Below, piece after piece: positions 29,592-40,778 of a stretch of DNA of 64,000 bases (its first letter is position 1; the number at the start of each line of letters is the position of its first letter). Source of the stretch: Methanobacteriaceae archaeon (GTDB taxonomy: Archaea; Methanobacteriota; Methanobacteria; Methanobacteriales; Methanobacteriaceae); NCBI GenBank assembly GCA_030016715.1, contig JASEJD010000001.1:124001-188000 (forward strand). Reading direction: 5' to 3'. The notes beneath the pieces are model-generated. The model saw nothing but the letters and a program-made list of their open reading frames with translations, did no database searches and had not been told where the DNA came from. The position numbers and the translations under genes are program-made.

Positions 29592-30056
29592 TAAGAGCTT
29601 AGATGAGCCACTATTAAATTAATATTGCTATTTTTAAGGATTTAAGTTTCATAAACAATCTGAAAATATTTTAGTAATTTCAATGTGTTCGATATTTTTA
29701 ATAATTCTTAAAATGACACGAATTGATATTAAATCCTTTAACTGAACTTCTATTATATTTCTTTTAATAAAAAAACATCAATAATCTGATATTTAGCCAG
29801 TTATAGTTCTATCAGCCCTGATTACTTTTAAATCTATTACTAACAATTCCATTAGACATATCCAAAATAATAAATCTATATAACCCTTTAATTTTTTTGT
29901 TAAATACTAATTTTAAATAGATTTTTGCTTATTTATTAATGTAATAATAGATGCGAATTAATGGTAATTTTTGTGCTTAATCACTTTTATTAATAATAAT
30001 TTATCATATTAAATTATTTCAAATTAGTGCATTATCATATAGATTATACAAGATTC
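29592..30056. other. AT-rich gap, nothing recognised
   Basis: About 465 bases between convergent genes. No open frame, hairpin or repeat that I would support. Confidence 0.4.
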
Positions 30057-30560
30057 TTAGATTTCTTTGTATTCACCCTGATTTTTTTTATAAATTTTAA
30101 TAATACGCTTAGCTTGGGCAATTTTGTCATAGTCAACACATTTACATTTTTCTTTCTTTAAGGTAGAGTATTGCATCTCAAAGTTATAACATTCACCTAT
30201 AAGTTCTCCCTCAAAAATGTAAACATATTCATGACATCTATTAAAACAATAGATGTTAACTGCCTCTGCACTGATTTTTTCTTCCCATTCCACACAACAA
30301 ATCCCTTCTAAAGGATATTTTTTATTTATAACCTCTAATTCATCAAAATCCATTTCATATATCTCATCAACAACACTGATAAAATTTTCATTATTAATAC
30401 CTTTTCTAAATATGATATCATCCTTAAATGTGTCAACCAACTCCTCATACGAAGTTTTTATATACACCCTATCTAACCAGATAGATATAATATCGACAAA
30501 CCAAAAAGGTTCATAATTTGGTAATGTGGAAGTATCTAAAGATCTCATATAGACTTGCAT
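30057..30560 (-). CDS. Unknown cysteine-containing protein
   Basis: About 167 residues; ATG 30560 fits the GGGTG upstream better than the GTG at 30569. There are seven or more cysteines, including ICCVEWEEK, YCFNRCHEY and KCKCVDYD near the C-terminus, arranged loosely so metal binding is possible but not shown. Acidic overall, no signal peptide or membrane segment. I do not recognise the family. It stands alone between AT-rich gaps. Confidence 0.6.
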   Translation of the reverse strand: MQVYMRSLDTSTLPNYEPFWFVDIISIWLDRVYIKTSYEELVDTFKDDIIFRKGINNENFISVVDEIYEMDFDELEVINKKYPLEGICCVEWEEKISAEAVNIYCFNRCHEYVYIFEGELIGECYNFEMQYSTLKKEKCKCVDYDKIAQAKRIIKIYKKNQGEYKEI

Positions 30561-30747
30561 TTGGAACACCCGTTGAATTTAACCGAAATTTGTAATTGAT
30601 ATTTATTTTATTAGTTTAATTTATTAAAAGAAGAATAAATTATATCTTTATGATAATAAGGTATTTAAATTGTAAGAACCAATAATTTTTTATTAAAATT
30701 GGGAAATATTGTATAAAACTTCTTGAAAATTTATTTAAATGTTCGCC

Positions 30748-30757
30748 TTATATATAG
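30748..30757 (+). promoter_or_regulatory. Strong TATA box with no gene behind it
   Basis: TTATATATAG preceded by GTTCGCC. It is the kind of box that fires about 25 bases downstream (near 30780). No coding frame follows on the plus strand before the convergent sulP gene; see the RNA candidate. Confidence 0.45.
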
Positions 30758-30777
30758 AAAGCAATTTCATCCTCTGG

Positions 30778-30850
30778 AAGAATCAAATGATCTGAAAAAC
30801 TTAGAACAACCCTAAAAAGGGTTATTTCAGGAAAAATAGGCTTAAATTAT
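30778..30850 (+). ncRNA. Candidate structured small RNA
   Basis: Downstream of an orphan TATA box the plus strand can fold: outer stem CTGAAA (30792-30797) with TTTCAG (30825-30830) and inner hairpin AACCCT (30808-30813) with AGGGTT (30818-30823) closing an AAAA loop. It is more GC-rich than its flanks. I see no C/D box pair or tRNA pattern. The end is unknown. Evidence is folding plus promoter position only. Confidence 0.35.
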
Positions 30851-30998
30851 GATAAATAATTGAAGATTTTAAAGTTACAATAAGAAAAAAACTGCACAAG
30901 ACCTGCAAAAGAATTTAGATAACTAAAATATTTATGTATATACAAATTAGAGTGATTAAGTCAGAGATTAGTAGGGAATTTTAACTTTTTTACCACAT

Positions 30999-32690
30999 CT
31001 AAGTGGCTGAATTGTTATTATTTTCAAATGCTTGGAGGGCATCGTTAACATTTTTGTACAAGTTTTCCTCTCCTAAAACATCTATAAATCCAGAATTCCT
31101 GAATTGTTTCATTAAGCTGGGAAGCACTGTGGTTAATCCAAATACTATTTTTAATTCATCTAATCTATTTTTTAATTCATATAACATCTGCAATGAGGTG
31201 TAATCAATGGCACTGAATCCTCCAGAATCTAGGATAAACCATTGCACTGGATATTTAGATGTTTTAATAAGCATTAATACTTCTTTCATAAGTTTATAGG
31301 AGTTGGCATAGTACAGATCCCGGTTGAAGCGGTATAATATCAAACCCTTTTTAGTATATTCCCCGGGACGTACAGGAGTGAAGGTCCATCTTCCTTTTTC
31401 ATTTATGGTTAATATACTGTTATTGGGCCTGTAGGAGTGGCTTAGATGTAGAAGTATTGATATGGATATGGTTACTATAATACCCCATAAAACACCGGCA
31501 AATAGAACGGTTAAAAGAGTGATTAAGGCTAAATAGAATTCTGATGGTGCCTTATGGAGAATGTCTTTCAATCCAGATATATCAACCATCTCCAGACCTA
31601 TTAAGAAAACAATACTGGATAAAGTAGCGTTAGGTAGAAAAGAAAGGGGTTTAGTAAAGAAAATAACCACCAGCAGTACTGTGGCAGCAGTTATCAGTGT
31701 GGCCATTTGACTGCGTGCACCTGAATCCACTGCTATTTGGGTCTTGGTTGGGCTTCCATTAACTACAAATGAACTATTCAATCCAGCAAATAGATTAGCT
31801 AATCCTAAACCCAAAATATCCTTGTTATCATCCACTTCCTCGGAAAATTTTATACTGTAAGCCCGGGATGTTGCTGCACTTTGAGCTAATATAACTGTTA
31901 GACATGCTACGGTAGCTGTAAATAAAGTATATAAATTTAGCACATCAAGATTAGGGATCATGAATGAGGGGATAGTATTAGGGATGGTGCCGATCAAGGA
32001 GATTCCTATTCTAGAAAAATCAAATAATAGGCTGGCTATGATAGTTCCTACCACTGCAAATAAGGCTCCTGGAATTTTGGGAGAAATATGGCGGGTTATC
32101 AGGATAGTAGCCAGTACAATAATTGATAAAATTAAGGTATATGAATGGATGGATGATAGATTCTGTAAAAAGTTTATAATAGATGGGATGGTGTTTATAC
32201 CAACCGATTTAATACCAAAAATACCTCCCAGCTGACTAATAGCCACCTGAATTCCCACCCCAGTTAGAAATCCTACCAGTGATGTGCGGGATAAGAAATC
32301 CCCAATAAAACCTAGCCTGAAAAAACGGGCTATGATTAAAAAAATACCGCATAAAATAGCCACTAAGGATGCCAAGGCCATATAATCCTGGCTTTCCGGA
32401 ACTGCGACTGTAATTAATACTCCATATATTATAGCTGCAGTGGCTGAATCCGCCCCTACAATAGTATGTTTAGATGAACAAAAAATTGCAAAAACAGCCA
32501 TAGGCAATAATATTGTGTATATACCACTAATAATTGGCATTCCAGCAATCCTAGCATATCCCATAACCTCCGGGATAAAAATAGCCGCCATAAGGATTCC
32601 GGCGATAATTTCTGATGTATAATTAGCGGGTTTCAAGGGTAATAATCCCTCAAATAATTCCCTTCTTATCAGATCTTTTAGATAATTCAT
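30999..32690 (-). CDS. SulP-family anion transporter with STAS domain
   Basis: About 563 residues with start at ATG 32690 (GGTGTGG upstream; a GTG at 32708 is also in frame). Ten or more membrane helices, with the family signature region IIAGILMAAIFIPEVMGYARIAG near the N-terminus. The cytoplasmic STAS domain follows at about 440-555 (WFILDSGGFSAIDYTSLQMLYEL). These proteins carry sulfate, bicarbonate or dicarboxylates; the substrate cannot be read from the sequence. It stands alone. Confidence 0.92.
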   Translation of the reverse strand: MNYLKDLIRRELFEGLLPLKPANYTSEIIAGILMAAIFIPEVMGYARIAGMPIISGIYTILLPMAVFAIFCSSKHTIVGADSATAAIIYGVLITVAVPESQDYMALASLVAILCGIFLIIARFFRLGFIGDFLSRTSLVGFLTGVGIQVAISQLGGIFGIKSVGINTIPSIINFLQNLSSIHSYTLILSIIVLATILITRHISPKIPGALFAVVGTIIASLLFDFSRIGISLIGTIPNTIPSFMIPNLDVLNLYTLFTATVACLTVILAQSAATSRAYSIKFSEEVDDNKDILGLGLANLFAGLNSSFVVNGSPTKTQIAVDSGARSQMATLITAATVLLVVIFFTKPLSFLPNATLSSIVFLIGLEMVDISGLKDILHKAPSEFYLALITLLTVLFAGVLWGIIVTISISILLHLSHSYRPNNSILTINEKGRWTFTPVRPGEYTKKGLILYRFNRDLYYANSYKLMKEVLMLIKTSKYPVQWFILDSGGFSAIDYTSLQMLYELKNRLDELKIVFGLTTVLPSLMKQFRNSGFIDVLGEENLYKNVNDALQAFENNNNSAT

Positions 32691-33542
32691 GGAACCACAC
32701 CAAAACACTGAAAAACATTCTTTTAGTGATATTCAATATGTAATTAACAGATAATTAAAGTTATCATGTTTAAAGTGAAATTTAGAACTTAACTTACCCC
32801 ATCTTTTTTAGCAGTAGAATATCAAAATTCCAGTAATAAAACATTTATATAAACTTTTTTTAATCTAATCAACCTCTATATCCTATTTTAGCCAGTTGCA
32901 GGATTTCATCACATTTTTTTGTATAACTGGAATCATCTATTATGAAGGTTGCATCTTGTATCAAACCATATTAATATTTAAACCTATTTTTAATCAATTC
33001 GTATTTCCAGTCCCAACTAGATATCTTATTATTTATGTTTTTAACTCAGCCGTTTACCTTAATGACAAGAACGTGGGAAAGTTCTGGTATATGCTCCTAA
33101 ATCCAATTATTTTCTGGAAGTATATAGGATCTGTCAATTAACTTTTCAGATCTGGATATTATAAATCATAGCGGGTTTGTAAAAAAGCATCTCAGATATA
33201 ACCATTTCCCCATTACAGGCTCGCCGTTCCTTTATGAATGTTTACAATACATATCTTTGATTAGTGGGTATCTTTGATTAGTGGGCGGTGATTCTTCTAA
33301 TTCTTTAATTATTCTGGGAATTTAATATATTTCTTCTTGGAAATTTATCAAAAATTAGTCCTTGATATTATTATTGATTAAAAAAAAATTTAATATATTT
33401 ATTGGTTTATTTATGTATCATCCAAAAACAGGATATAATCTAAAGATTAAATCCACATAAAACTGGTTCAGTGTTTTAGATTACTTCATAAAATATATAA
33501 ACTTATTTTATAAATATTCACTATTAAAAGGGGGTTAATTAT
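32691..33542. other. Intergenic gap of about 850 bases
   Basis: No gene supported. A plus-strand open stretch of 81 codons at 32896-33141 has an unlikely composition (aromatic-rich, no RBS) and is not called. It ends with the GGGGGTT RBS of the next gene. Confidence 0.45.
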
Positions 33543-33917
33543 TTGAGTGCCAATGTTAAAAATGATAAAGGAAATGTATCATCAAATGATGAAAAAAGAC
33601 AAATATGGATAAAGAGAAGCAGTATCATTGTAGCAATATGGGGAGTTTTAAGTCTATTTTTTACCAGTCCTGAAATTGGAGTAATCTTTATTATATTTGC
33701 CCTAATTATATATCTAACTAAAAATTTAACTGCTATCTATGGGGTTGGAATATTATTGTGGGTTATAGCAATAGTAGAACTATTTAACATAACCGGGCCA
33801 CTGGGAATTAAAGTAAGCTCAGCTGAAGGACCTGAACTAATTATAGTTGCAGTTCTAAATTTTATAATTGGAGCACTGTTCATATATAAAACATGGCAAC
33901 TAAAAAGGGTAGGTTAA
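33543..33917 (+). CDS. Small membrane protein, four predicted helices
   Basis: 124 residues from a TTG start with GGGGGTT 7 bases upstream. After a charged 24-residue cytoplasmic head, hydrophobic segments lie at about 28-42, 44-58, 65-82 and 99-116. No known motif; membrane location is all that can be said. Lone gene. Confidence 0.7.
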   Translation: MSANVKNDKGNVSSNDEKRQIWIKRSSIIVAIWGVLSLFFTSPEIGVIFIIFALIIYLTKNLTAIYGVGILLWVIAIVELFNITGPLGIKVSSAEGPELIIVAVLNFIIGALFIYKTWQLKRVG

Positions 33918-34152
33918 AAATAATTAAAATATGTTATTATCCCTATTTTTTCCTCATATTTCTATTTATATCCCCCAGAACATAGGGCTTATCAATGGCC
34001 TATCAAGTTATTTAGACCTTTATCAATTCTTTATTCTATAAAGTTCAAACTTGTAATATCTTTTTTTGATTTTATATATGAGTTTCTGGCCTCTTAGAAT
34101 AATTTTAGCTGTTTTAAAAGCCCTATAAATATTAATTAGAGTATTATATTTT

Positions 34153-35312
34153 TTAATCTTTAATTATTGAGGTGAAAATTCCAATTGCACTTAAAACAGC
34201 AATAGCAACCAATGAGATTCTAAGGCTCATAATTACCAGGGGATAATTAGAGGGTGCTATTTGCATATCTCCCAAGATTGCTGCGATTACTAAGGTCACT
34301 ATAACCATTCCAAATATCTGCCCCAAGGATCTTAGATTACTTAATGTGGCGCTTGCAATTCCATAATACCTTTTATCAACCGAACTAAGAACTAGCTTTG
34401 TATTAGAGGCATAGAATAGACCAATACCTGCTCCAAATATAATAAGAGATAATCCCCCAAGATAGGGTGCATTATCAAAATTTATCAGGGTCATTAGAGA
34501 CACGCCGATACTTGTTAGCACCATTCCCCCAGTTGATACATTTCCTGGATCAATTCTATCTGATAATCTTCCAGCAAATGGAGATACTATGACCATCATA
34601 ACTGACTGAACAGAAATTATTAGGCCAGCTGTAATAGGGCTATAACCTTTTAAATATTGAAGATAAAGGGTTAGGATAAACGATACCGATACAAATGCAG
34701 CGTAATTTAAAAATGCAGTAATTGCCAAAGCTAAAACTTTTACTATTAAATAAATCTAAATTAATCAAAGGATAACCAACCCTCCTCTCCACCAAATAAA
34801 ACATTGAAAACCCTATTATGGCAGCAATAATGAGAAACAGATTATACTCATAGGTGGGATTTGAGAAAGCATAGAATACAAGTATAAGGGACAAGCCTAG
34901 AATTAATGGATCCTAAAATATCTAATTTTTCTCCTTTTGCATCTATCCAATCATGTTTAAACCTTGTAATGGCATAAGCAGCTATTATTCCTATTACGGT
35001 ATCTAAATAGAATAAGGTCTTCCATCCTACTATCTCAGTGATGATTCCTCCCAGTATTGGTCCAAAAATTAACCCTACAAAAACTCCCATAGATGTTAAT
35101 CCAAATGCTCTACCTCTTTGATTTACTGGGAATGCTGACGATATCATGGCATTTAAATTAGCAAATATCATTGCATTTCCTATAGCTTGCAGAATCCTGA
35201 AAAAAAGGAACATTTCCCCAGAGAAATAGAGAGAGCAGATATAAATGAACTGAAAGTGAAAATGAATAATCCATATTGAAAGATACATTTTCGCCCATAT
35301 CTATTCCTTTAA
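34153..35312 (-). pseudogene. Decayed MFS drug/solute transporter
   Basis: Fragments in three or four frames together give the middle and end of a 14-helix DHA2-type transporter: YGRK..IF...FTFSSFISALSIS, then FFRILQAIGNAMIFANLNAM, RGRAFGLTSMGVFVGLIFGP, ILGLSLILVFYAFS and AITAFLNYAAFVSVSFILTLYLQYLKGYSP. Frame breaks fall near 35216, 34905 and 34742 (the last by one extra A). The first membrane helices are missing altogether, so this is a true remnant, not just an assembly slip. Confidence 0.85.
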
Positions 35313-35835
35313 TATTTTCTTAATAGCATTTCAATAACTAATAATTTTTTCAATAAAAAAGAATAAGTTAAATAGAATTAATATAAGGAATGAAAATCAA
35401 TTTTAAACCATCCAAGTATTTAAAAAACGCTTATAGGCTTTATTGTGATTTATATGGTGGGAAGATATATTTCTAGATATATAAGATTTTATATGATCAA
35501 TATTTTTTTTGAATCTATTAAGAAGCATTCCTTTTTTTAGATTAAAAATTTAATGTCTTTAAGTAATAAATAAGTAATATATATGTGATATTAGGTGGAA
35601 AAACTGCTTAGAAAAGAATCTACAGCAAATGTACTAAATAAAATTCTATTTAATAAAGGAAAAACTTTAAAGGCCGCTAATAGATGAAATTAAATTAAAT
35701 TAATAGTTATGACTAGAATAATTATCAGACAGATTAACTCCTCCAAGAAAAATATTACCTAATAGTATATTTTTTACTAAAAAATGAAAAATGTAGGATA
35801 TTAAAAGGTAGGAATTGATTAGATGTTTCAATTAA
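35313..35835. other. AT-rich gap, nothing recognised
   Basis: Between the MFS remnant and the P-type ATPase. No coding frame or clear structure. Confidence 0.4.
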
Positions 35836-38563
35836 TCATTCATTATTCTTGTACCTTAATATGGCCTTATAGATCTCACCTATAAAGAGGAGACTTATTC
35901 CAGGGATTAGGCATACACCCCACTGGGATGCGTCGAGTGATACCGTGCCCATGAGCTGATGGAATAATCGGGTCTCAGTGATTAAAAATGTGCCGAATAT
36001 GACCCATAAATATGCATATAAAAGTCTGGTGTTGTTGAATGTGGCCTTCTGAAAGGAGCTATCATATGGAAATCTCTGGTTCAATGCTAGAAATATATTC
36101 ATGAGTGATATGGTAACCAGTCCCATGGTCTGACCAACTTGTAAGGATCCGTAGGTTGTATTTCCAATATGATAAATAAAGAGTGAGGTTAAAGCCATGA
36201 ATAATCCCGCCACAAACAAGCGGATATACATTCCCCGGGATAGAATACTTTCATCTATTTTTCGTGGTTTACGAGTCATAATCCCTGGAGAGGCTATATC
36301 CAATCCAAACATAACCCCTATTGGGGCTACTACTAACATATGAATCCATAAAACTTGTCCCGGAGAATAAAGGGCGGTGCCTATAACTGAGAATATGGAA
36401 GCACCTAAAAAGGCCACAATGAACATGAACATATTGGCAATCTGGATCCTTAGAAACTTCTGTAAGTTATCATAGATTTTCCGGCCCTCCTCAATGGCCT
36501 TCACAATAGTTGCAAAGTTATCATCCACCAGGATCATCTTAGCCGCGCCTTTGGCAACATCAGTACCAGTAATGCCCATGGCAATGCCAATATCAGCGGC
36601 TTTTATAGAGGGGGCGTCATTCACACCGTCCCCTGTCATGGCCACAATATTACCTTTATTTTTCAGGACTTTAACCAGGCGGACCTTATGTTCTGGTGCC
36701 ACCCGGGCAATCACACCAATATCCTCAATTACTTTTTCGGCTTCTTCATCCGATAATGCTGCAAATTCCTCACCAGTAATTTCATCTCCATCAATACCTA
36801 ACTCACGGGCTATAGCCTTGGCAGTTACTGCATGATCCCCGGTTATCATCCTGACCCGGACCCCAGCATTTTTTGCCTTCCTAATAGCCTCTTTGGCTTC
36901 TCTGCGTGGAGGGTCAACTTCACCAATAAGGGCGGTCATGGTAAGATCATGCATAAGCATCATCAAATCATCCTCCGGGTTAAAGGATTTTGGGTCAAAA
37001 TCTTTCTGGGCCAATGCTAGAACCCTTAAGCCCTGGCTTGCTATGCGTTCATTCTCATCCTCAACTTTCTTCCGGTCAACATCATTTAGCTCTTTTATTG
37101 TTCCGTCAGGCATTGATCCATATCTGGACCTGTTAAGGATAACATCAGGTGCTCCTTTAATATAAGCACGTATTACTTCTTCTCCGGTGGATGTTTTAAG
37201 GGAGTGGAAGGTGGCCATGAATTTATAATCAGAATCAAATGGTATGCTTGCTATGCGGGGGTTGTTCTTCCGGAATTCCTCTACATTGATACCTCCCTTC
37301 TCAGCCAATACATAGAGCGCTGCCTCGGTGGGATCTCCCACAACCTCCCCATCCCTAATATCAGTGTCTATACATAGAGCGCATGGAAATAGTACATGAT
37401 CAAAGTTTTCTTCTGGTTCTCCTTCAATTCTCTGTATCTTACCCTCGAAGCTGTATCCTTCTCCAGAAACAGTGTATCGGTGCTGTACTGTGGATATAGT
37501 TTTTACTGTCATCTGGTTCATGGTGAGTGTTCCGGTTTTATCAGAGTTGATTGCTGATGTTGATCCTAGGGTTTCCACTGCCGGCATGTTCTTGATGATA
37601 GCATTTTTTTTTGGCCAAGGCCACCATACCCATGGCCAGTATACTGGTTACCACTGCTGGCAGTGCATCGGGAATAGAACCAATAGCCAATGAAATACCA
37701 ATATTAAACAAGTCTTTAAAAGATCCTCCCTTAGAAAGACCAATAACAATAATTCCAATGAAAGCCATAACTGCCATACCTATTATGAATAGGGTGACCC
37801 GGTCGATCTGCTGCATTAAAGGAGTTTTTTCAGCCTCATGCTCCTTGATCATGGCTGCGATATGGCCTACTTCAGATTTCATACCAGTATCTGTGACCAC
37901 TATCTCGCCGTGGCCCCGGGTTACACTGGTATTCATAAATACCATGTTTAAGCGATCCCCTAGTGGTGGATCACTTTTAGTGATAATTTCACTATTCTTA
38001 TCCACGGCCATGCTCTCCCCGGTTAGGGCCGCTTCTTCAACTTGAAGATTGGAGGCTAAAACCACCCGGCCATCAGCTGGTACACGATCACCAGCATCTA
38101 GAATTACAATGTCCCCGGGAACTATTTTTTCAGCTTCAAGCTGGACTACCTTACCATCCCTGCGTACCTTGGCCACCACCTTCATCATCTTGTTTAGTGC
38201 AGCCACACTCTTGGAAGCCTTTGCTTCCTGGCGATAGCCAAGATTAGCTATGAAAACAGTTAAAAGAAGTAATAATAAGAATGTACGATACTCAGCAATG
38301 AATAAGCTAACAATTGCAGCGGTGACTAGTACTATCTGCATATAGGCCTTGTACTGTTCTAAGAACCTTCTCCATGCTGGTTTTTCCTTTTCTTCTTCCA
38401 GTATATTAAGTCCATAGGTCTTTAGTCTACTGGATGCTTCAGAAGATGTAAGTCCCGCTTCAATAGATACCTTTAATTTACTGGCAACTTCTTCCTTGCT
38501 TAATGCATACCAGTCCATCTTGTTATATTCATGGCCTGGATTTTGTGAAGATGGATTAGACAA
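35836..38563 (-). pseudogene. P-type cation ATPase, frame broken at an A9 run
   Basis: N-terminal part: TTG start at 38563 with GGGGGTT before it, cation_ATPase_N domain, actuator TGES (in EEAALTGESM) and membrane helix M4 with SIPDALPAVVTSIL in place of the common PEGLP. The frame stops just after ALAKKK. The other frame continues with NMPAVETLGSTSAINSDKTGTLTMNQMTV (shown in pieces in family order), MVTGDHAVTAKAIA-like and TGDGVNDAPSIKAADIGIAMG. The break is nine A (minus) at 37604-37612; eight would give one protein of about 908 residues with all catalytic residues. P2-type; ion is uncertain (Ca2+, Mn2+ or other). Confidence 0.85.
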
Positions 38564-38979
38564 GTTTTTAACCCCCTTTTAATAGAATACATTGATTAAT
38601 ATGAAAACCTGGCAATATGTAATGGAATTTTCGCTATAAAAATTCAGATCAGAATCATTTTTATGGATTTATATATGAATGAAACTATATGAAATTAACT
38701 AAAAATCATCAGAAAATAGAAAGAAGGGCTATCTTTTTTGAACAAGTCAACGCCTTCAAAGTTTAAAAAATTGTGGCTAGAGATATAAAACTTAGATTCG
38801 TTGGTAATTGTAAATTGGTCGGTATAAAACTCGAAAATTGGTCCTTAAAGATAATTGAATCTGGAAAATAGCAAAAAAATATAAATTGATTCCTAGTTTT
38901 GAAATACATTACTTAAGATTTTAAACATAAATATTAATTAATAATAATTATATTACTATTAGTATGAAGTTTTCAAAAT

Positions 38980-39285
38980 AACCAGAGCGTATTGTTCTGT
39001 GGGTTTTTTTATCAATTATCTGGGATTAACTATTCATACTGCCTCAAAAAATTTTTGCAATCTAATCGGTTTAACTTCAGTAGAACTGATCCTGGCACCA
39101 GACTTTTTGAAGAATAAAAAATATGCAACATTAAGAGATTTAAAACTTAACTTATATTTCTTAAAGATGAAAAAACGTTAAAGAATGAAAATAATTCTGA
39201 AGAAACAATAAATCTGTATATATTCACTATTAAGATCTTATATGATTTAATGGATATTCCAGTTCCATATAAAAAACTGATTTAT
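38980..39285 (+). pseudogene. Unidentified decayed open frame
   Basis: Several short open patches in different frames (FSRTDPGTRLFEE near 39075-39115; LKDEKTLKNENNSEETINLY near 39155-39220, ending YKKLIY at about 39287) look like coding sequence cut by stops and shifts. I cannot name the protein. The 60-codon frame at 38999-39181 is out of register with these patches. Confidence 0.25.
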
Positions 39286-39331
39286 TAAAAAGGAATCAAA
39301 TTTTTAGTTAAAAAAATTAATAACTGATATT

Positions 39332-39490
39332 AATCCAGAATACAATACGTAATCCAAAAAAGATTATATATAACACATGATCCAAAATACAATACGTAAT
39401 CCAAAAAAGATTATATATAACACATGATCCAAAATACAATATGTGATCCAAAAAAGATTATATATAACACATGATCCAAAATACAATATG
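39332..39490. repeat. 47-bp tandem repeat, three copies plus a partial, each with a TATA box
   Basis: Exact period 47: copies start at 39332, 39379 and 39426, and a partial one at 39473. Each full copy contains two ATCCAAAA words 19 bases apart and then GATTATATATAACAC, a good archaeal TATA box. Copies 1 and 2 differ at two positions and copy 3 at two others. The last full TATA box lies about 75 bases before the ATPase ATG. So the promoter region of that gene has been triplicated. Confidence 0.9.
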
Positions 39491-39538
39491 AATCACGACT
39501 GAAATATTTTCAAAATAAAATATCCGTAAGGTGAATCT

Positions 39539-40729
39539 ATGGAAGATTTGGCATGGGGAACTGACGCAGAATTAACTGATCAACAATTTTACAATCGAGA
39601 AAATGATATTAATCTGATAAAAACTCTTTTAGAAACAACTTCTAAAGGATCTCCCCCTACACTGATGATTATTGGATTAAGAGGAGTAGGAAAAACCGTC
39701 TTAATTAAAAAGATAAAAAGAGAACTTGAAAATGATTACTTAACAAATTATATTGATCTATCTGCAACTACAGGATATCAAAGAGGTCAATTAACTGAAA
39801 TGGGAATATTTGAACATTTTTATACTGGCTGGATAGAAGCCTGTGAAAATAAGAAATTCTCCACCGTGCTGCAAAAAATATCAAAATTTTTTAAAACAAA
39901 AAATTTCAGCATAAAAGAAATTGCCGATGCAGGAGGTATACCAGTTCCTATTCCCCAATCAGAAGATGATTATAAAAAACTTTCAAAATTTGTTCTGGAT
40001 TTACCTCAATTAATCTATGAAGAACACCCTAATGATATAAAAGGATCCATTATGTTTATTGATGAATTTCAGGCTCTTAATGATTTGGATGATAGATTAG
40101 ACGCGTTTTTATGGTTTCTTAGAAGTGTGATTCAAAATCAAAAAAATGTAGCTTACGTATTTGCAGGATCAATAACTTCCAGAGATTCTATAATAGAAAA
40201 GATAGCAAGCCATGACGGTGCTTTTGGAGGTAGAATGCTGAATATAGAAATATCTCCTTTCACAAAAGAAACTGTACATGATTATCTGAGAGAAAAATTA
40301 CCTTCCCTGAATTTAGATGACAGCGGATTTGAAAGATTCTATAAATGTACTAAAGGAATACCCTTTTACGTGAATACCTTTGCTAAATTACTCCAAAAGA
40401 ATGCGCCTTTAACTGAAGATAAAGTAAATGAAGAATTTAAAAGGACATTACCGTATATTGCTGTTCATTTAATAAATCAATGGAGCAGGTTGACCTTCAA
40501 AGAACAAAATATAATAACCATTCTCATAGATAAGCCCCTGAAAAGAAATGAAATAGCCAAACAATTAGAAGTAACGCCAGGTTCATTAAGTAAACCTCTA
40601 AACAAAATCCAGAAGTTAAGATTAATAGAATCAGAAAAGGGCGTTTATAATATTTCTGAACATATATTAAAGGCCTGGCTCAAAATTGAATTTGAAGAAA
40701 AGGGCGTTTATCCCTATAGAAGTATTTGA
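39539..40729 (+). CDS. Archaeal ATPase_2-type (STAND-like) ATPase with winged helix
   Basis: 396 residues. Walker A GLRGVGKTV near 46-54 and Walker B IMFIDEFQALND near 178-189, followed by VFAGSITSRDSIIEK, the sensor region of the archaeal ATPase_2 family. The C-terminal 80 residues (FKEQNIITILIDKPLKRNEI, then GSLSKPLNKIQKL) form a winged-helix domain likely to bind DNA. ATG at 39539 has RBS AAGGTGA. Such genes are numerous and variable in methanogens, with unknown function. The repeat directly upstream may be its own binding site. Confidence 0.85.
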   Translation: MEDLAWGTDAELTDQQFYNRENDINLIKTLLETTSKGSPPTLMIIGLRGVGKTVLIKKIKRELENDYLTNYIDLSATTGYQRGQLTEMGIFEHFYTGWIEACENKKFSTVLQKISKFFKTKNFSIKEIADAGGIPVPIPQSEDDYKKLSKFVLDLPQLIYEEHPNDIKGSIMFIDEFQALNDLDDRLDAFLWFLRSVIQNQKNVAYVFAGSITSRDSIIEKIASHDGAFGGRMLNIEISPFTKETVHDYLREKLPSLNLDDSGFERFYKCTKGIPFYVNTFAKLLQKNAPLTEDKVNEEFKRTLPYIAVHLINQWSRLTFKEQNIITILIDKPLKRNEIAKQLEVTPGSLSKPLNKIQKLRLIESEKGVYNISEHILKAWLKIEFEEKGVYPYRSI

Positions 40730-40778
40730 AAGAATAAAAAGAAAATTGATGTTCTATAATTTAAAAAATTGTTAGAAA

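Noticed and set aside
32896-33141. 81-codon open frame
   Set aside because: No RBS, odd aromatic-rich composition, no recognisable family.
36494-37165. Plus-strand frames over the P-type ATPase
   Set aside because: They mirror a real gene on the other strand and have low-complexity Ser/Thr composition.
37541-37612. Programmed ribosomal frameshift in the P-type ATPase
   Set aside because: Possible in principle, but the same one-A excess occurs at other poly-A runs, so indel explanations come first.
39332-39490. CRISPR array
   Set aside because: The copies are directly joined with no unique spacers and carry TATA boxes; no cas genes are near.
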